Assembly: GCA_016871775.1 (NCBI GenBank)
Contig: VHCI01000007.1
Span: forward strand, 1 to 54,368
Length of the DNA stretch: 54,368 nucleotides
Direction: 5' to 3'
Source of the DNA: Verrucomicrobiota bacterium
GTDB taxonomy: Bacteria; Verrucomicrobiota; Verrucomicrobiia; Opitutales; Opitutaceae
Below the pieces are notes generated by a model that worked only from the letters and a program-made list of their open reading frames with translations, had not been told where the DNA came from and made no database searches. This document shows positions 9,172 through 17,711 of the stretch, piece by piece. Position 1 is the first letter of the stretch; each line of letters starts with the position of its first letter. Position numbers and translations under genes: made by a program.

Positions 9172-10910
9172 GCGCCGTCGCGGACCTTCAGGCCCCTGCC
9201 GCGGGGCTCCTGCCCGCCGCGCTTGCCGAGAAACTCACGGACGAGCAGTGCCAGGCGCTTGCCGAGGCCCCCCGCGGGCAACGGCTTGCGATGCTGGCCG
9301 CCGCGCTCGCGCGGCCCGAGATCGAGGTGTTGCCCGCTCTCGCCGCCGCCGCCGGCCTTGAGGTCGCGAGCAACCTCGAGGCCGATGCCGAGGCCCGCGG
9401 GTTGCTCCCGGCCCGCCTTGTCCACGAGTACCAGATTATCCCCCTGCAGTTGGCGCGCGCCAGCACCACTCCTTCTCTGCCGGTGCCGGATCTCGAGCGC
9501 CCGCTCCACCTCGCCGCGGCATGGCTGCCGGACGCGGACATGGCCGCGTGGATCCGCACCTTCACCGCCCGGCCGCTGAGGTGGCACCTCGCGGTTCCCG
9601 AACGCGTGCACCAGCTGATCATCGAGAACTTCGGCGTTGGCGCCGGCTCCCTTGAGGACGGGGAGGAGGATTACATCGCGCCCGCGGCTCAGGCCGCTGC
9701 GGAGGAGGTGGTCGACGAGGAGGCGGCGGTGGTCCGCTTCGTTACCGATGTCATCTCCCAGGCGGTGGCGGACCAGGCCACGGACATTCACTTTGAACCC
9801 CAGGAGGCGCAGCTGCGCATCCGCTACCGGGTCGACGGCCTGCTGGTGCCGGTCCCGGTCCCGGAGAACCTGCTACGTTTCCAGGACGCGATCATCTCCC
9901 GCCTCAAGATTATGGCGCGGATGAACATCTCCGAGAAGCGCCTGCCGCAGGACGGCCGCATCAACTTTCGCGCCGGCGGCGTGACGCTCGACATCCGCGT
10001 TTCGACCGTCCCGACGATCTACGCGGAATCGATCTCCCTGCGCCTCCTCAACCAGAAGAAGGAGGCGTTTTCGATGGACCGCCTCGGGATGAGCTTGGAG
10101 GAGCAGGCGGCAATTGGCGAGGTCCTCGACACTCCCCACGGCATCATCCTCGTCACCGGCCCGACCGGTTCCGGCAAGAGCACCTCGCTCAACGCCTTCC
10201 TGCGGAAGATCAACTCCACCGACCTCCGCATCATCACCATCGAGGACCCGATTGAGTACGAGGTGCCCGGAGTGAACCAGATGCAGGTGCGGCCCGAGAT
10301 CGGCCTGACCTTCGCCGAAGCCCTGCGCCACGTGCTGCGGCAGGATCCGGACGTGATCATGGTGGGTGAGATCCGGGACAGGGACACGGCCGAGATCGCG
10401 ATCCGCGCCTCGCTGACGGGCCACTTGGTATTCTCAACTCTGCATACCAATGACGCCCCCGGCGCGATCACCCGCCTCGTGGACATGGGCATCGAGCCCT
10501 TCCTCGTGGCGTCGGCGATCGAGCTGGTAATCGCGCAGCGGCTGGTGCGGCGGCTCTGCCCCGAGTGCTCCCGCCCGGCGCCCATCTCGCGGGTGAAGCT
10601 GGTCGAAACTCTCGCGATCCTCGGCTGCGATCCGAAGGAGGGGGTGGGAGTGACCGAGCTGGCGGCGCCGGTGGGCTGCGACCGCTGCCGGGGCACGGGT
10701 TACCGCGGGCGCATCGGCATCTTCGAAATCTTCCGCCTCAACGAGGAAATGCACCAGCTGGTGCTCAAGCGCGAGAGCACGCGCACCCTTGCCGAGTGCG
10801 CCCGCCGTCACGGGATGCGCACGCTCGGGCAGAGCGGCTGGGAGAAGGTGCGCCGCGGCCACACCACGTTCGACGAGGTGCTTCGGGTCATCACCGTGGT
10901 GGACAAGTGA
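9168..10910 (+). CDS. gspE: Type II secretion ATPase GspE
   Basis: A 580-residue cytoplasmic hexameric ATPase that powers pseudopilus assembly. The N-terminal about 180 residues are the MshEN/T2SSE-N region. The ATPase core has Walker A G-P-T-G-S-G-K-S near residue 330, I-T-I-E-D-P-I-E-Y-E, Walker B D-V-I-M-V-G-E-I-R-D near 393 and the His box T-L-H-T-N-D-A. The zinc-binding C-P-E-C (near 463) and C-D-R-C (near 503) are both present, which favours GspE/PilB over PilT. The ATG is inside the gspD stop (ATGA) and the stop shares one base with the gspF ATG (TGATG). PilB is the main alternative; the adjacent gspD and gspF cannot by themselves separate the two. Confidence 0.93.
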   Translation: MSAVADLQAPAAGLLPAALAEKLTDEQCQALAEAPRGQRLAMLAAALARPEIEVLPALAAAAGLEVASNLEADAEARGLLPARLVHEYQIIPLQLARASTTPSLPVPDLERPLHLAAAWLPDADMAAWIRTFTARPLRWHLAVPERVHQLIIENFGVGAGSLEDGEEDYIAPAAQAAAEEVVDEEAAVVRFVTDVISQAVADQATDIHFEPQEAQLRIRYRVDGLLVPVPVPENLLRFQDAIISRLKIMARMNISEKRLPQDGRINFRAGGVTLDIRVSTVPTIYAESISLRLLNQKKEAFSMDRLGMSLEEQAAIGEVLDTPHGIILVTGPTGSGKSTSLNAFLRKINSTDLRIITIEDPIEYEVPGVNQMQVRPEIGLTFAEALRHVLRQDPDVIMVGEIRDRDTAEIAIRASLTGHLVFSTLHTNDAPGAITRLVDMGIEPFLVASAIELVIAQRLVRRLCPECSRPAPISRVKLVETLAILGCDPKEGVGVTELAAPVGCDRCRGTGYRGRIGIFEIFRLNEEMHQLVLKRESTRTLAECARRHGMRTLGQSGWEKVRRGHTTFDEVLRVITVVDK

Positions 10911-12142
10911 TGCCCCGTTTCGCCTACAGCGGACGCGATCGCGCGGGGCACCCGGTCACGGCGGAGCTCGAGTGCCCCTCGCGCCGAGACGCCCTGCGGG
11001 TGCTCGCCGCCCGGGGCGTACAGGCCCGGACGGTGGAGGAGCTGGCTGCCGGCAAGACGGTCGCCCGCCGCCCGGCCGAGCTCCGGACCGCGCGGATGCT
11101 CACCCGGCGCGAGTGCCTGCCCTTCCTCGAGGCGTTGTACGATCTTGTCCACAGCGGTCTGTCCGCTGGCGAGGCCGTGCGGCTGCTTTCGGTTCGCGTC
11201 CAGGAGCCGCGGCTCCGCCGGCTTTCCGGCCAGCTTTGGGAACGCATCAGCGAGGGCGCACCCCTGTCGCGGGCGATGGCCGCGAGCACCGCGGTCTTCG
11301 AACCGTCGGTCACCAACCTCATTCAGGCGGGGGAGGCGACGGGCTCGCTGAATGACACCCTCGCGCGGCTGATCTCGCACCTGACAGAACAGCGCGAACT
11401 GCGGCGGCAGCTGCTCGCCGCGCTGGCCTACCCGGCGTTCATGGTGGTGGTGGCGGGTGGGGTGATCGTGTTCTTTCTCGTCTTCCTGCTGCCGCGGCTA
11501 AAGACGCTCCTCACCTCGCTCGGCGGCAAGATGCCCGCTTCGACCTCGCTCCTGATCGGGCTCTCCGAATTCCTGCTCAGCCCGTGGGGCATTGGCCTCG
11601 CCGTGGCGGCGGTAGTGGGCTTTAGCTCGTTCCTCGGCTGGCGGCGCACCGCGGCCGGCCGGGCGGCGACGGACGCCTGGCTGGTGCGCCTGCCGCTGAC
11701 GGGGCCGTTCGTGGTCGCGCAGACGGTGCTTGCCTTCGCCCAGACGCTCTCGGTGCTGCTTGAGAACGGCATCACCGCGGCGGAGGCGCTGCGGATGACG
11801 GAGAAGCAGATCGGCAACACCGTGCACCGGTCCGCCTTCCAAGCGGCGATCGCACGCGTGCTCGAGGGCGAGGCGCTGTCCGCCGCGCTCGGCCGCACCG
11901 GCTGCTTCCCGGCGCTGGTGCTCGACCGCCTGGCGGTCGGCGAGAACACGGGCAACGTGGTGCCCAGCCTCAAGCAGATCGCCGCGGCCTACCAGAAGCG
12001 CATTTCCTCGCAGCTCAACGTCTTCACTAAGGTGATCGCCAGTGGCGTGCTGATGGCGGTGTTCATCTTTGTCGGCTTTATCGCCTTCGCCATCGTGAGC
12101 GCGGTCTTCCAAGTCAGCTCCAGCTTCAAGCTCGGCGGTTGA
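10910..12142 (+). CDS. gspF: Type II secretion inner-membrane platform protein GspF
   Basis: A 410-residue polytopic protein of the GspF/PilC family that couples the ATPase to pseudopilin assembly. The N-terminal segment F-A-Y-S-G-R-D-R-A-G-H is typical. It is followed by two T2SSF helical bundles: the first contains L-I-Q-A-G-E-A-T-G-S-L, the second V-G-E-N-T-G-N-V-V. Membrane segments lie near residues 168-195, 227-244 and 374-401. The ATG at 10910 overlaps the gspE stop by one base, so gspD-E-F form one unit. No gspG, C, L or M follows: the next gene is convergent, so the remaining parts must be elsewhere. Confidence 0.93.
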   Translation: MPRFAYSGRDRAGHPVTAELECPSRRDALRVLAARGVQARTVEELAAGKTVARRPAELRTARMLTRRECLPFLEALYDLVHSGLSAGEAVRLLSVRVQEPRLRRLSGQLWERISEGAPLSRAMAASTAVFEPSVTNLIQAGEATGSLNDTLARLISHLTEQRELRRQLLAALAYPAFMVVVAGGVIVFFLVFLLPRLKTLLTSLGGKMPASTSLLIGLSEFLLSPWGIGLAVAAVVGFSSFLGWRRTAAGRAATDAWLVRLPLTGPFVVAQTVLAFAQTLSVLLENGITAAEALRMTEKQIGNTVHRSAFQAAIARVLEGEALSAALGRTGCFPALVLDRLAVGENTGNVVPSLKQIAAAYQKRISSQLNVFTKVIASGVLMAVFIFVGFIAFAIVSAVFQVSSSFKLGG

Positions 12143-12187
12143 GCGCGGCCGCCGCCCCGCGCCCATCCGCCGGATCCGCGCCCCGCC

Positions 12188-13357
12188 TCAGAGATCGCGG
12201 GCGTGCAGGTTGGTGAAGACCCCGCCCGCTGTCGCCGGTACGAGGGCGAACGGACCTTTGGCCGGCAACCCGGCGGGCAGCGCCGCCTCGGTGGCGCCGC
12301 CGCCCTCGCGCGCGATGCGGACCTTGCCGGCCTCGACGGTCACGGTGAAGCGGCTGAACTTCCCCGGTTCCGCGCCCGTCAGGCGTACGGGATGCCCCCG
12401 CAACAGCACCACGGCCTCCGCGGGGCCCGCCGCGGGCGGCTGGTAATCGACAATGAACTCCGCCGCGCCCAGTTCCGGGCTGGTCACGAGGGCCGCCTCC
12501 AGGCCCGCTCCGGTGCGCGCCGTGAGCCGGCCGTTTCCGACGGTCCAAGCCGCCTCCGTCGCCGCGCTGGTGCGCCAGCCGCGAAGGTCGAGCGCGTTGA
12601 AAAGGGCCCGCCAGCCCGGATCCTCCGGCGCCGTCACCTCGGGACCCGCGCCCGAGGAGGGAAGTTCCTTGATCCGCAGGTTGCGGAACTCGACCGGCGA
12701 GCCCTCTGACTCAAGCGCGAGGTAGCCCTTGCGGTAGTTTGCGTCATCGCCGCCGCTGACCTCGCGGCCGTTCACGTGCAGGCGGAGCGAGCCGTTCCGG
12801 GCCTCGACGCGGTAATGGTTCCACTCCGGCGACGGGCGGCTCCGGTCCTCGATCGGGAAGCTGCGCTTGCCGTTGGTGCGGCCGATGTAGCGCATCGTGG
12901 CCCCGTGAATGGCGAACACATCGCCGTGGACGGTGAACCAGTCCGACGCCTTGCCGTTCTTCCGCTGGAAGTCCTCGGCGTAGCCGTGGTCGAGCGCCTG
13001 GACCTCGATCCCGCGCAGGAAGGGGACGCCGGGCGCGTTGATGGGTGAGCCCCACACGAAGACCCCGGAGTTGCCGCTGCGGCGCAGGTGGCGCCACTCA
13101 AGCTCGAGGATGAAGTTCTCATACTGGCGCTCCGTGCGCAGGCCGCCGATCGGTAGCCCGGTGCAGTGGATCACGCCGTCGCGCACGCTCCAGGTCTCCG
13201 GGGCGCAGTTGCCATTCACCCAGCCGCTGAGGTCGCGGCCGTTGAAGAGCGGCGTGAAGCCGTCGGCGTCCGGCGCCGGGGCGGCGGCGCGGGCCAGCGC
13301 GGGCAGGAGCAGAATGAGGAGAGCGCGGCGGAGCCGGGCGGGGAGGGTCGGGGGCAT
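12188..13357 (-). CDS. Secreted protein with two DUF1080 (3-keto-glycoside hydrolase-like) domains
   Basis: A 389-residue exported protein with signal peptide (start at 13357; cleavage near A-R-A-A-A-P). The first domain opens F-T-P-L-F-N-G-R-D-L-S-G-W and contains S-G-V-F-V-W-G and N-H-Y-R-V-E-A. This is the DUF1080/3-keto-disaccharide hydrolase fold, a concanavalin-like sandwich. From about residue 245 a second, weaker copy begins W-R-A-L-F-N-A-L-D-L-R-G-W and continues to the end. In PVC and Bacteroidota genomes such proteins go with glycoside catabolism. It is divergent from the DUF1501 gene (91 bases between starts), so shared control is likely. The enzymatic role is inferred from the family. 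Confidence 0.85.
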   Translation of the reverse strand: MPPTLPARLRRALLILLLPALARAAAPAPDADGFTPLFNGRDLSGWVNGNCAPETWSVRDGVIHCTGLPIGGLRTERQYENFILELEWRHLRRSGNSGVFVWGSPINAPGVPFLRGIEVQALDHGYAEDFQRKNGKASDWFTVHGDVFAIHGATMRYIGRTNGKRSFPIEDRSRPSPEWNHYRVEARNGSLRLHVNGREVSGGDDANYRKGYLALESEGSPVEFRNLRIKELPSSGAGPEVTAPEDPGWRALFNALDLRGWRTSAATEAAWTVGNGRLTARTGAGLEAALVTSPELGAAEFIVDYQPPAAGPAEAVVLLRGHPVRLTGAEPGKFSRFTVTVEAGKVRIAREGGGATEAALPAGLPAKGPFALVPATAGGVFTNLHARDL

Positions 13358-13448
13358 CTGGGCGTGATGGCCGCGCGGGTCCCGGCATGCACGCCAGAAA
13401 ATGAGGCTTCCCCGCCGCCCGTGCCCGCGCTTAGCTCGGCGCACCGCG

Positions 13449-14888
13449 ATGCGCTTGGCCCCGACCCCCACCGCCCCGCCCCTGACGCGCCGCGACTTCC
13501 TCGCCCGCTGCGGACTGGGCTTCGGCGCGCTCGGCCTCGCGGCGCTGGCGGGGACCCCGGCCGCGGCGGCTACCGCTTTCGATCCGCTGCGGCCCCTCGC
13601 GCCGCGCCCACCGCACTTCCCGGCCCGCGCCCGCCGGGTGATCCACATCTTCGCCAACGGCGGCCCGTCGCAGGTCGACACGTTCGACCCCAAGCCCGCC
13701 CTCGCGCTCTGGCACGGGAAGCCGCTCCCGCTCGAGCTCAAGACCGAGCGCCGTACCGGCGCCGCGTTCGCCTCGCCTTTCCGTTTCGCCCGCCACGGCC
13801 GCAGCGGCCTCGAGGTCAGCGAGCTCTTCCCCCACGTCGCCTCCTGCGCGGACGAGCTCGCCGTGATCCGCTCGATGCGGGCCGACGTGCCCAACCACGA
13901 GCCCTCGCTGATGCTGATGAACTGCGGCGACGCGCGCCTGCCGCGGCCCAGCCTCGGCTCCTGGGTCACCTATGGCCTCGGCTCCGAGAACCAGAATCTG
14001 CCCGGCTTCGTCGCGCTGTGTCCCGGCGGGTACCCGATCCAGGAGTCCCAGAATTGGCAGAGCGCCTTTCTGCCGGGCATCTTCCAAGGCACACACGTCG
14101 ACACGCGCCATCGGGAGGTGGAGCGGTTGATCGAGCACATCCGCAGCCCGCTCACCGGCCCCGCCGACCAGCGTGCCCAGCTCGACCTCCTCGCCCGCCT
14201 CAACGCCCGCCACGCGGCCGCGCGCGCCGCTGATCCGCGGCTCGAGGCCCGCATCCAGTCCTTCGAGCTGGCCTCGCGGATGCAGCTCGAGGCCACCGAC
14301 GCCTTCGACCTCGCCCGGGAACCCGCCGCGATGCGGGAGCGCTATGGCGACACCACCCACGGCCGGCAGCTCCTCATCGCCCGCCGTTTGCTCGAGCGCG
14401 GCGTGCGTTTCGTCCAGGCTTGGCACGGACAGGGCCAGCCGTGGGACAACCACGATGACCTCGAGGTGAACCACCGCCGCTTGGCCCGCCAGAGCGACCA
14501 GGCGATAGGCGCCCTCCTGCGCGACCTGCGCGAGCGCGGGATGCTGGACGAGACGCTGGTGGTCTGGGGCGGCGAGTTCGGCCGCACCCCGGTGGTGGAA
14601 CTGCCCACGGCCGGCGCCAACGCGGGCAAGGTCAACGGCCGCGACCACAACCACCACGGCTTCACGATGTGGCTCGCCGGCGGCGGCGTCCGTGGGGGGA
14701 TGGTCCACGGCGCGACCGACGAGTTCGGCTTCCGCGCGGTCGAGAAGCCGGTGCACGTGCACGACCTCCATGCCACCCTCCTCGCGCTGCTGGGCTTCGA
14801 CCACGAGCGGCTCACCTACCGCCATGCCGGCCGCGATTACCGCCTGACCGATGTCCACGGCCAGGTGGTGCGGGAGCTGATCGCGTGA
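13449..14888 (+). CDS. DUF1501 family protein with Tat signal
   Basis: A 479-residue protein of the DUF1501 family, which has an alkaline-phosphatase/sulfatase-like fold. A twin-arginine signal T-R-R-D-F-L is at residues 13-18, followed by a hydrophobic stretch and A-A-A-A-T, so it is exported folded. The core has H-I-F-A-N-G-G-P-S-Q-V-D-T-F-D-P-K near the start, V-V-W-G-G-E-F-G-R-T-P in the second half, and D-H-N-H-H-G-F before the end. Another in-frame ATG at 13401 would add 16 residues; 13449 is chosen because it places the RR motif close to the N-terminus. It overlaps the following PSD1 cytochrome gene by four bases (GTGA), a pair that recurs in Planctomycetes and Verrucomicrobia. The biochemical activity of the family is not established to my knowledge. 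Confidence 0.9.
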   Translation: MRLAPTPTAPPLTRRDFLARCGLGFGALGLAALAGTPAAAATAFDPLRPLAPRPPHFPARARRVIHIFANGGPSQVDTFDPKPALALWHGKPLPLELKTERRTGAAFASPFRFARHGRSGLEVSELFPHVASCADELAVIRSMRADVPNHEPSLMLMNCGDARLPRPSLGSWVTYGLGSENQNLPGFVALCPGGYPIQESQNWQSAFLPGIFQGTHVDTRHREVERLIEHIRSPLTGPADQRAQLDLLARLNARHAAARAADPRLEARIQSFELASRMQLEATDAFDLAREPAAMRERYGDTTHGRQLLIARRLLERGVRFVQAWHGQGQPWDNHDDLEVNHRRLARQSDQAIGALLRDLRERGMLDETLVVWGGEFGRTPVVELPTAGANAGKVNGRDHNHHGFTMWLAGGGVRGGMVHGATDEFGFRAVEKPVHVHDLHATLLALLGFDHERLTYRHAGRDYRLTDVHGQVVRELIA

Positions 14889-17677
14889 CCTTGCGTGGCC
14901 TCTCCCTGCTGGGGTTCGTCTTGGCCCCGGCCGCGGCCGCTGCCGGCCTGAGCCCCGAGGAGGAGGCCTTCTTCGAGTCCCGCATCCGGCCGGTGCTGGC
15001 CGAGCACTGTTACCGCTGCCACAGCGCCCGGGAGGGCAAAGCCAAGGGTGGTCTCCAGCTGGACACCCGGGAGGCCCTGCGGCGAGGCGGGGATTCCGGG
15101 CCCGCGCTCGTGCCGGGCGATGCCGAAAAGGGCCTGCTGCTCGCCGTCGTCCGCCCGGGTAATCCCGACCTGCAGATGCCCCCAGCCGACGCGGGACCGC
15201 CGCTGACCCCGGCGCAGGTCGCCGACCTTGAGGCGTGGATCCGCCGCGGGGCGCCCGACCCCCGGGAGGGCGCCGCCGCGCCGACCGCCGCCGAGCTCGC
15301 GCGCACGCACTGGGCGTTCCAACCGCCACGCGCCCCCGCGTTGCCCCCGGTCCCCGGCGCCGCCGCCGATCCGATCGAGGCCTTCCTCCGGGCCACCCCG
15401 GGCGCCCCCGCCGCCGCGGCCGCGCCTGAAGCCGACGCCCGGACGCTCCTGCGGCGCGTGAGCTACGCGCTCACCGGCCTGCCCCCGACCCCGGAGGAAA
15501 CCGACACGTTCGTCCTCGAGCACGCCGCCGACCCCGGCGCCTACGTGCGCGCGGTGGAACGGTTCCTCGCCTCCCCGGCCTACGGCGAACGCTGGGGTCG
15601 CCACTGGCTCGACGTGGCCCGCTACGCCGACACCCAGGGCTACCTCGTGGGCGAGGCCGAGCGCCGCTTCGCCTTCTCCCACACCTACCGCGACTACGTG
15701 ATCCGGGCGTTCAACGCCGACCTGCCCTACGACCGCTTCCTCACCGAGCAGCTCGCGGGCGACCTGCTCGCGTCCGGCGAGGACCGGAGCCCGCTCGCCG
15801 CCCTCGGCTTCCTCACCCTCGGCCGGCGGTTCCTCAACAATCAGAACGACATCATCGATGACCGGATCGACGTCGTCACCCGCGGCCTCCTCGGGCTGAC
15901 CGTCGCCTGCGCCCGCTGCCACGACCACAAGTCCGAGCCGGTCACGATGCGGGATTACTACGCGCTGCACGGGATCTTCGCCTCCTCGGAGGAACCGGCC
16001 GAGAAACCCCTGCTCGCGCCGGTGACGGACACCCCGGAGCACCGCGCCTACCTCGCCAAGCGCGCCGCGACCGAGGAGCGGGTGCGGGCCCGCGAGCGCG
16101 AGGAGGTGGACAAGTTCCTCGCGGGCATCCGCGCGCGGACGGGGGACTACCTCCTCGGGGTCCACGATTCCGCCCGGCTCCCGCCCGACGCGAAGCCGGA
16201 ACTCTTCGCGGGGGAACGGAAGCTCAACCCGGAGTTCCTGCGGCGCTGGCGCGAGTTCCTCGCCTCCCCGGAGGCGGCCGCGCACCCGGTCCTCGCCCCG
16301 TGGTTCGCACTGGTCGCGCTGCCGGCGGAAGGATTCGCCGCCGCGGCCGCCGATCTCGTCTGCGGCTGGTCCGACACTCGCCCACCCGGCCTCGATCCGA
16401 CGGTGGTCGCCGCGCTCGCTGGCGTGGCGCGACCGCTGGGCTCCCCCGCCGACGTCGCAGCGGTTTACAACCGCGTGTTCGCCGCCGCCGGCCCCGCCCC
16501 GGCCTCCGCGGACTCCGCCCCGCCCTCCGGTCCGCGGGCGCTGGCCGCAGCGGACGCCTTTGCCGGTACGCTCCCGTTCCCCGCGGCGGCTGCCCTGATC
16601 CGGCGCCAGCTTGACACCCGCACGGCGGCGATCCGCCGCGAGTTGGCGGCGCTCGAGTGGACCGAACCCGGCGCCCCGCTGCGCGCGATGGCGCTGGCGG
16701 ACCGCGCGCAGCCGCGCGATTCCGCCGTGCTCCTCCGAGGCAATCCCGCGAACCGGGGCCCCGTCGTGCCGCGCGGCGTGCTCACCCTCATCGCCGGCGC
16801 GGATGCCGCCCCCGTCGCGGCGGGCAGTGGCCGCCTCGAACTGGCGCGGGCGGTGGCGCGGGCGGACAATCCGCTGACCGCCCGCGTGTTCGTCAACCGC
16901 GTCTGGGCCTGGCACTTCGGGGAGGGGCTGGTGCGAACCCCGAGCGACTTCGGCGTGCGCACGGTGGAGCCGGAGTTGCGGGACCTGCTCGACTGGCTGG
17001 CGGCGGACTTCATTGCTGGGGGCTGGTCGGTGAAGCGGCTCCAGCGTCGGATTTTGCTCTCTGCGGCCTACCGCCGCGCGGGGGAGGCGCCGGCGGCCAC
17101 CCTTGCGGCCGATCCCGAGAATCGGCGGCTGACGCGCTTTCCCCGCCGCCGCCTCGATTTCGAGGGCCTGCGCGACACCTTCCTCGCGGTCTCCGGACGG
17201 TTGGAGACGCGGTTGGGCGGTCAAGCCGAGGACCTGTGGCGTGAGCCGTTCTCGACCCGCCGGACGGTGTACGGCTTCATCGACCGCCAGAACCTCCCGG
17301 GCGTCTTCCGCGCTTTCGATTTTCCCAACCCCGACGCCTCCGCGGCCCAGCGCTTCGCGACCACGGTCCCGCAGCAGGCCCTGTTCCTCCTCAACAGCCC
17401 ATTCGCGCTTGAGATGGCGCGCGCCTTGGCCGCCCGGGTCGAGGCGGCCGCGGTGCCGGGATCCGCGCGCTTCGAGGCCTTGTTCCGCTTCGTGCACCAG
17501 CGCGCCCCGGACCCCGCGGAGCGGGAGTGGGCGGATCAGTTCCTTGCTATGGAGGCCCCGGCGCCGTCGGAGCTATCGATTGCGGCGGAAGGCCAGGCGG
17601 GGCAACCCCCGCTGAGCAGGCTGGCGCAGCTCGCGCAGGTCCTGCTGTTGGCCAACGAAACGGCGTTCGTGGATTGA
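14885..17677 (+). CDS. PSD1-type cytochrome protein (PSCyt1, DUF1549, DUF1553)
   Basis: A 930-residue exported protein. The GTG at 14885 overlaps the DUF1501 stop and gives a short signal peptide (L-S-L-L-G-F-V-L-A-P). A haem motif C-Y-R-C-H sits at residues 42-46 in the planctomycete cytochrome C domain. DUF1549 follows (Y-A-D-T-Q-G, R-F-L-N-N-Q-N-D) with a second C-A-R-C-H-D-H-K near residue 341. DUF1553 occupies the C-terminal third (N-P-L-T-A-R-V-F-V-N-R-V-W, S-A-A-Y-R, F-D-F-P-N-P-D). Domain order and size are those of the standard PSD1 partner of DUF1501 proteins. The pair probably carries out an oxidation coupled to respiration in the periplasm, but the substrate is unknown. Confidence 0.92.
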   Translation: MTLRGLSLLGFVLAPAAAAAGLSPEEEAFFESRIRPVLAEHCYRCHSAREGKAKGGLQLDTREALRRGGDSGPALVPGDAEKGLLLAVVRPGNPDLQMPPADAGPPLTPAQVADLEAWIRRGAPDPREGAAAPTAAELARTHWAFQPPRAPALPPVPGAAADPIEAFLRATPGAPAAAAAPEADARTLLRRVSYALTGLPPTPEETDTFVLEHAADPGAYVRAVERFLASPAYGERWGRHWLDVARYADTQGYLVGEAERRFAFSHTYRDYVIRAFNADLPYDRFLTEQLAGDLLASGEDRSPLAALGFLTLGRRFLNNQNDIIDDRIDVVTRGLLGLTVACARCHDHKSEPVTMRDYYALHGIFASSEEPAEKPLLAPVTDTPEHRAYLAKRAATEERVRAREREEVDKFLAGIRARTGDYLLGVHDSARLPPDAKPELFAGERKLNPEFLRRWREFLASPEAAAHPVLAPWFALVALPAEGFAAAAADLVCGWSDTRPPGLDPTVVAALAGVARPLGSPADVAAVYNRVFAAAGPAPASADSAPPSGPRALAAADAFAGTLPFPAAAALIRRQLDTRTAAIRRELAALEWTEPGAPLRAMALADRAQPRDSAVLLRGNPANRGPVVPRGVLTLIAGADAAPVAAGSGRLELARAVARADNPLTARVFVNRVWAWHFGEGLVRTPSDFGVRTVEPELRDLLDWLAADFIAGGWSVKRLQRRILLSAAYRRAGEAPAATLAADPENRRLTRFPRRRLDFEGLRDTFLAVSGRLETRLGGQAEDLWREPFSTRRTVYGFIDRQNLPGVFRAFDFPNPDASAAQRFATTVPQQALFLLNSPFALEMARALAARVEAAAVPGSARFEALFRFVHQRAPDPAEREWADQFLAMEAPAPSELSIAAEGQAGQPPLSRLAQLAQVLLLANETAFVD

Positions 17678-17711
17678 CGATGCCCGCGTGGCGGCGGAAG
17701 GTGTTAATCGT

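Noticed and set aside
14837-17497. An 886-codon open frame antisense to the PSD1 cytochrome gene
   Set aside because: It is the mirror of a strongly recognisable gene; the translation is Arg/Gly/Glu-rich with no domains. High GC removes stop codons and creates such frames.
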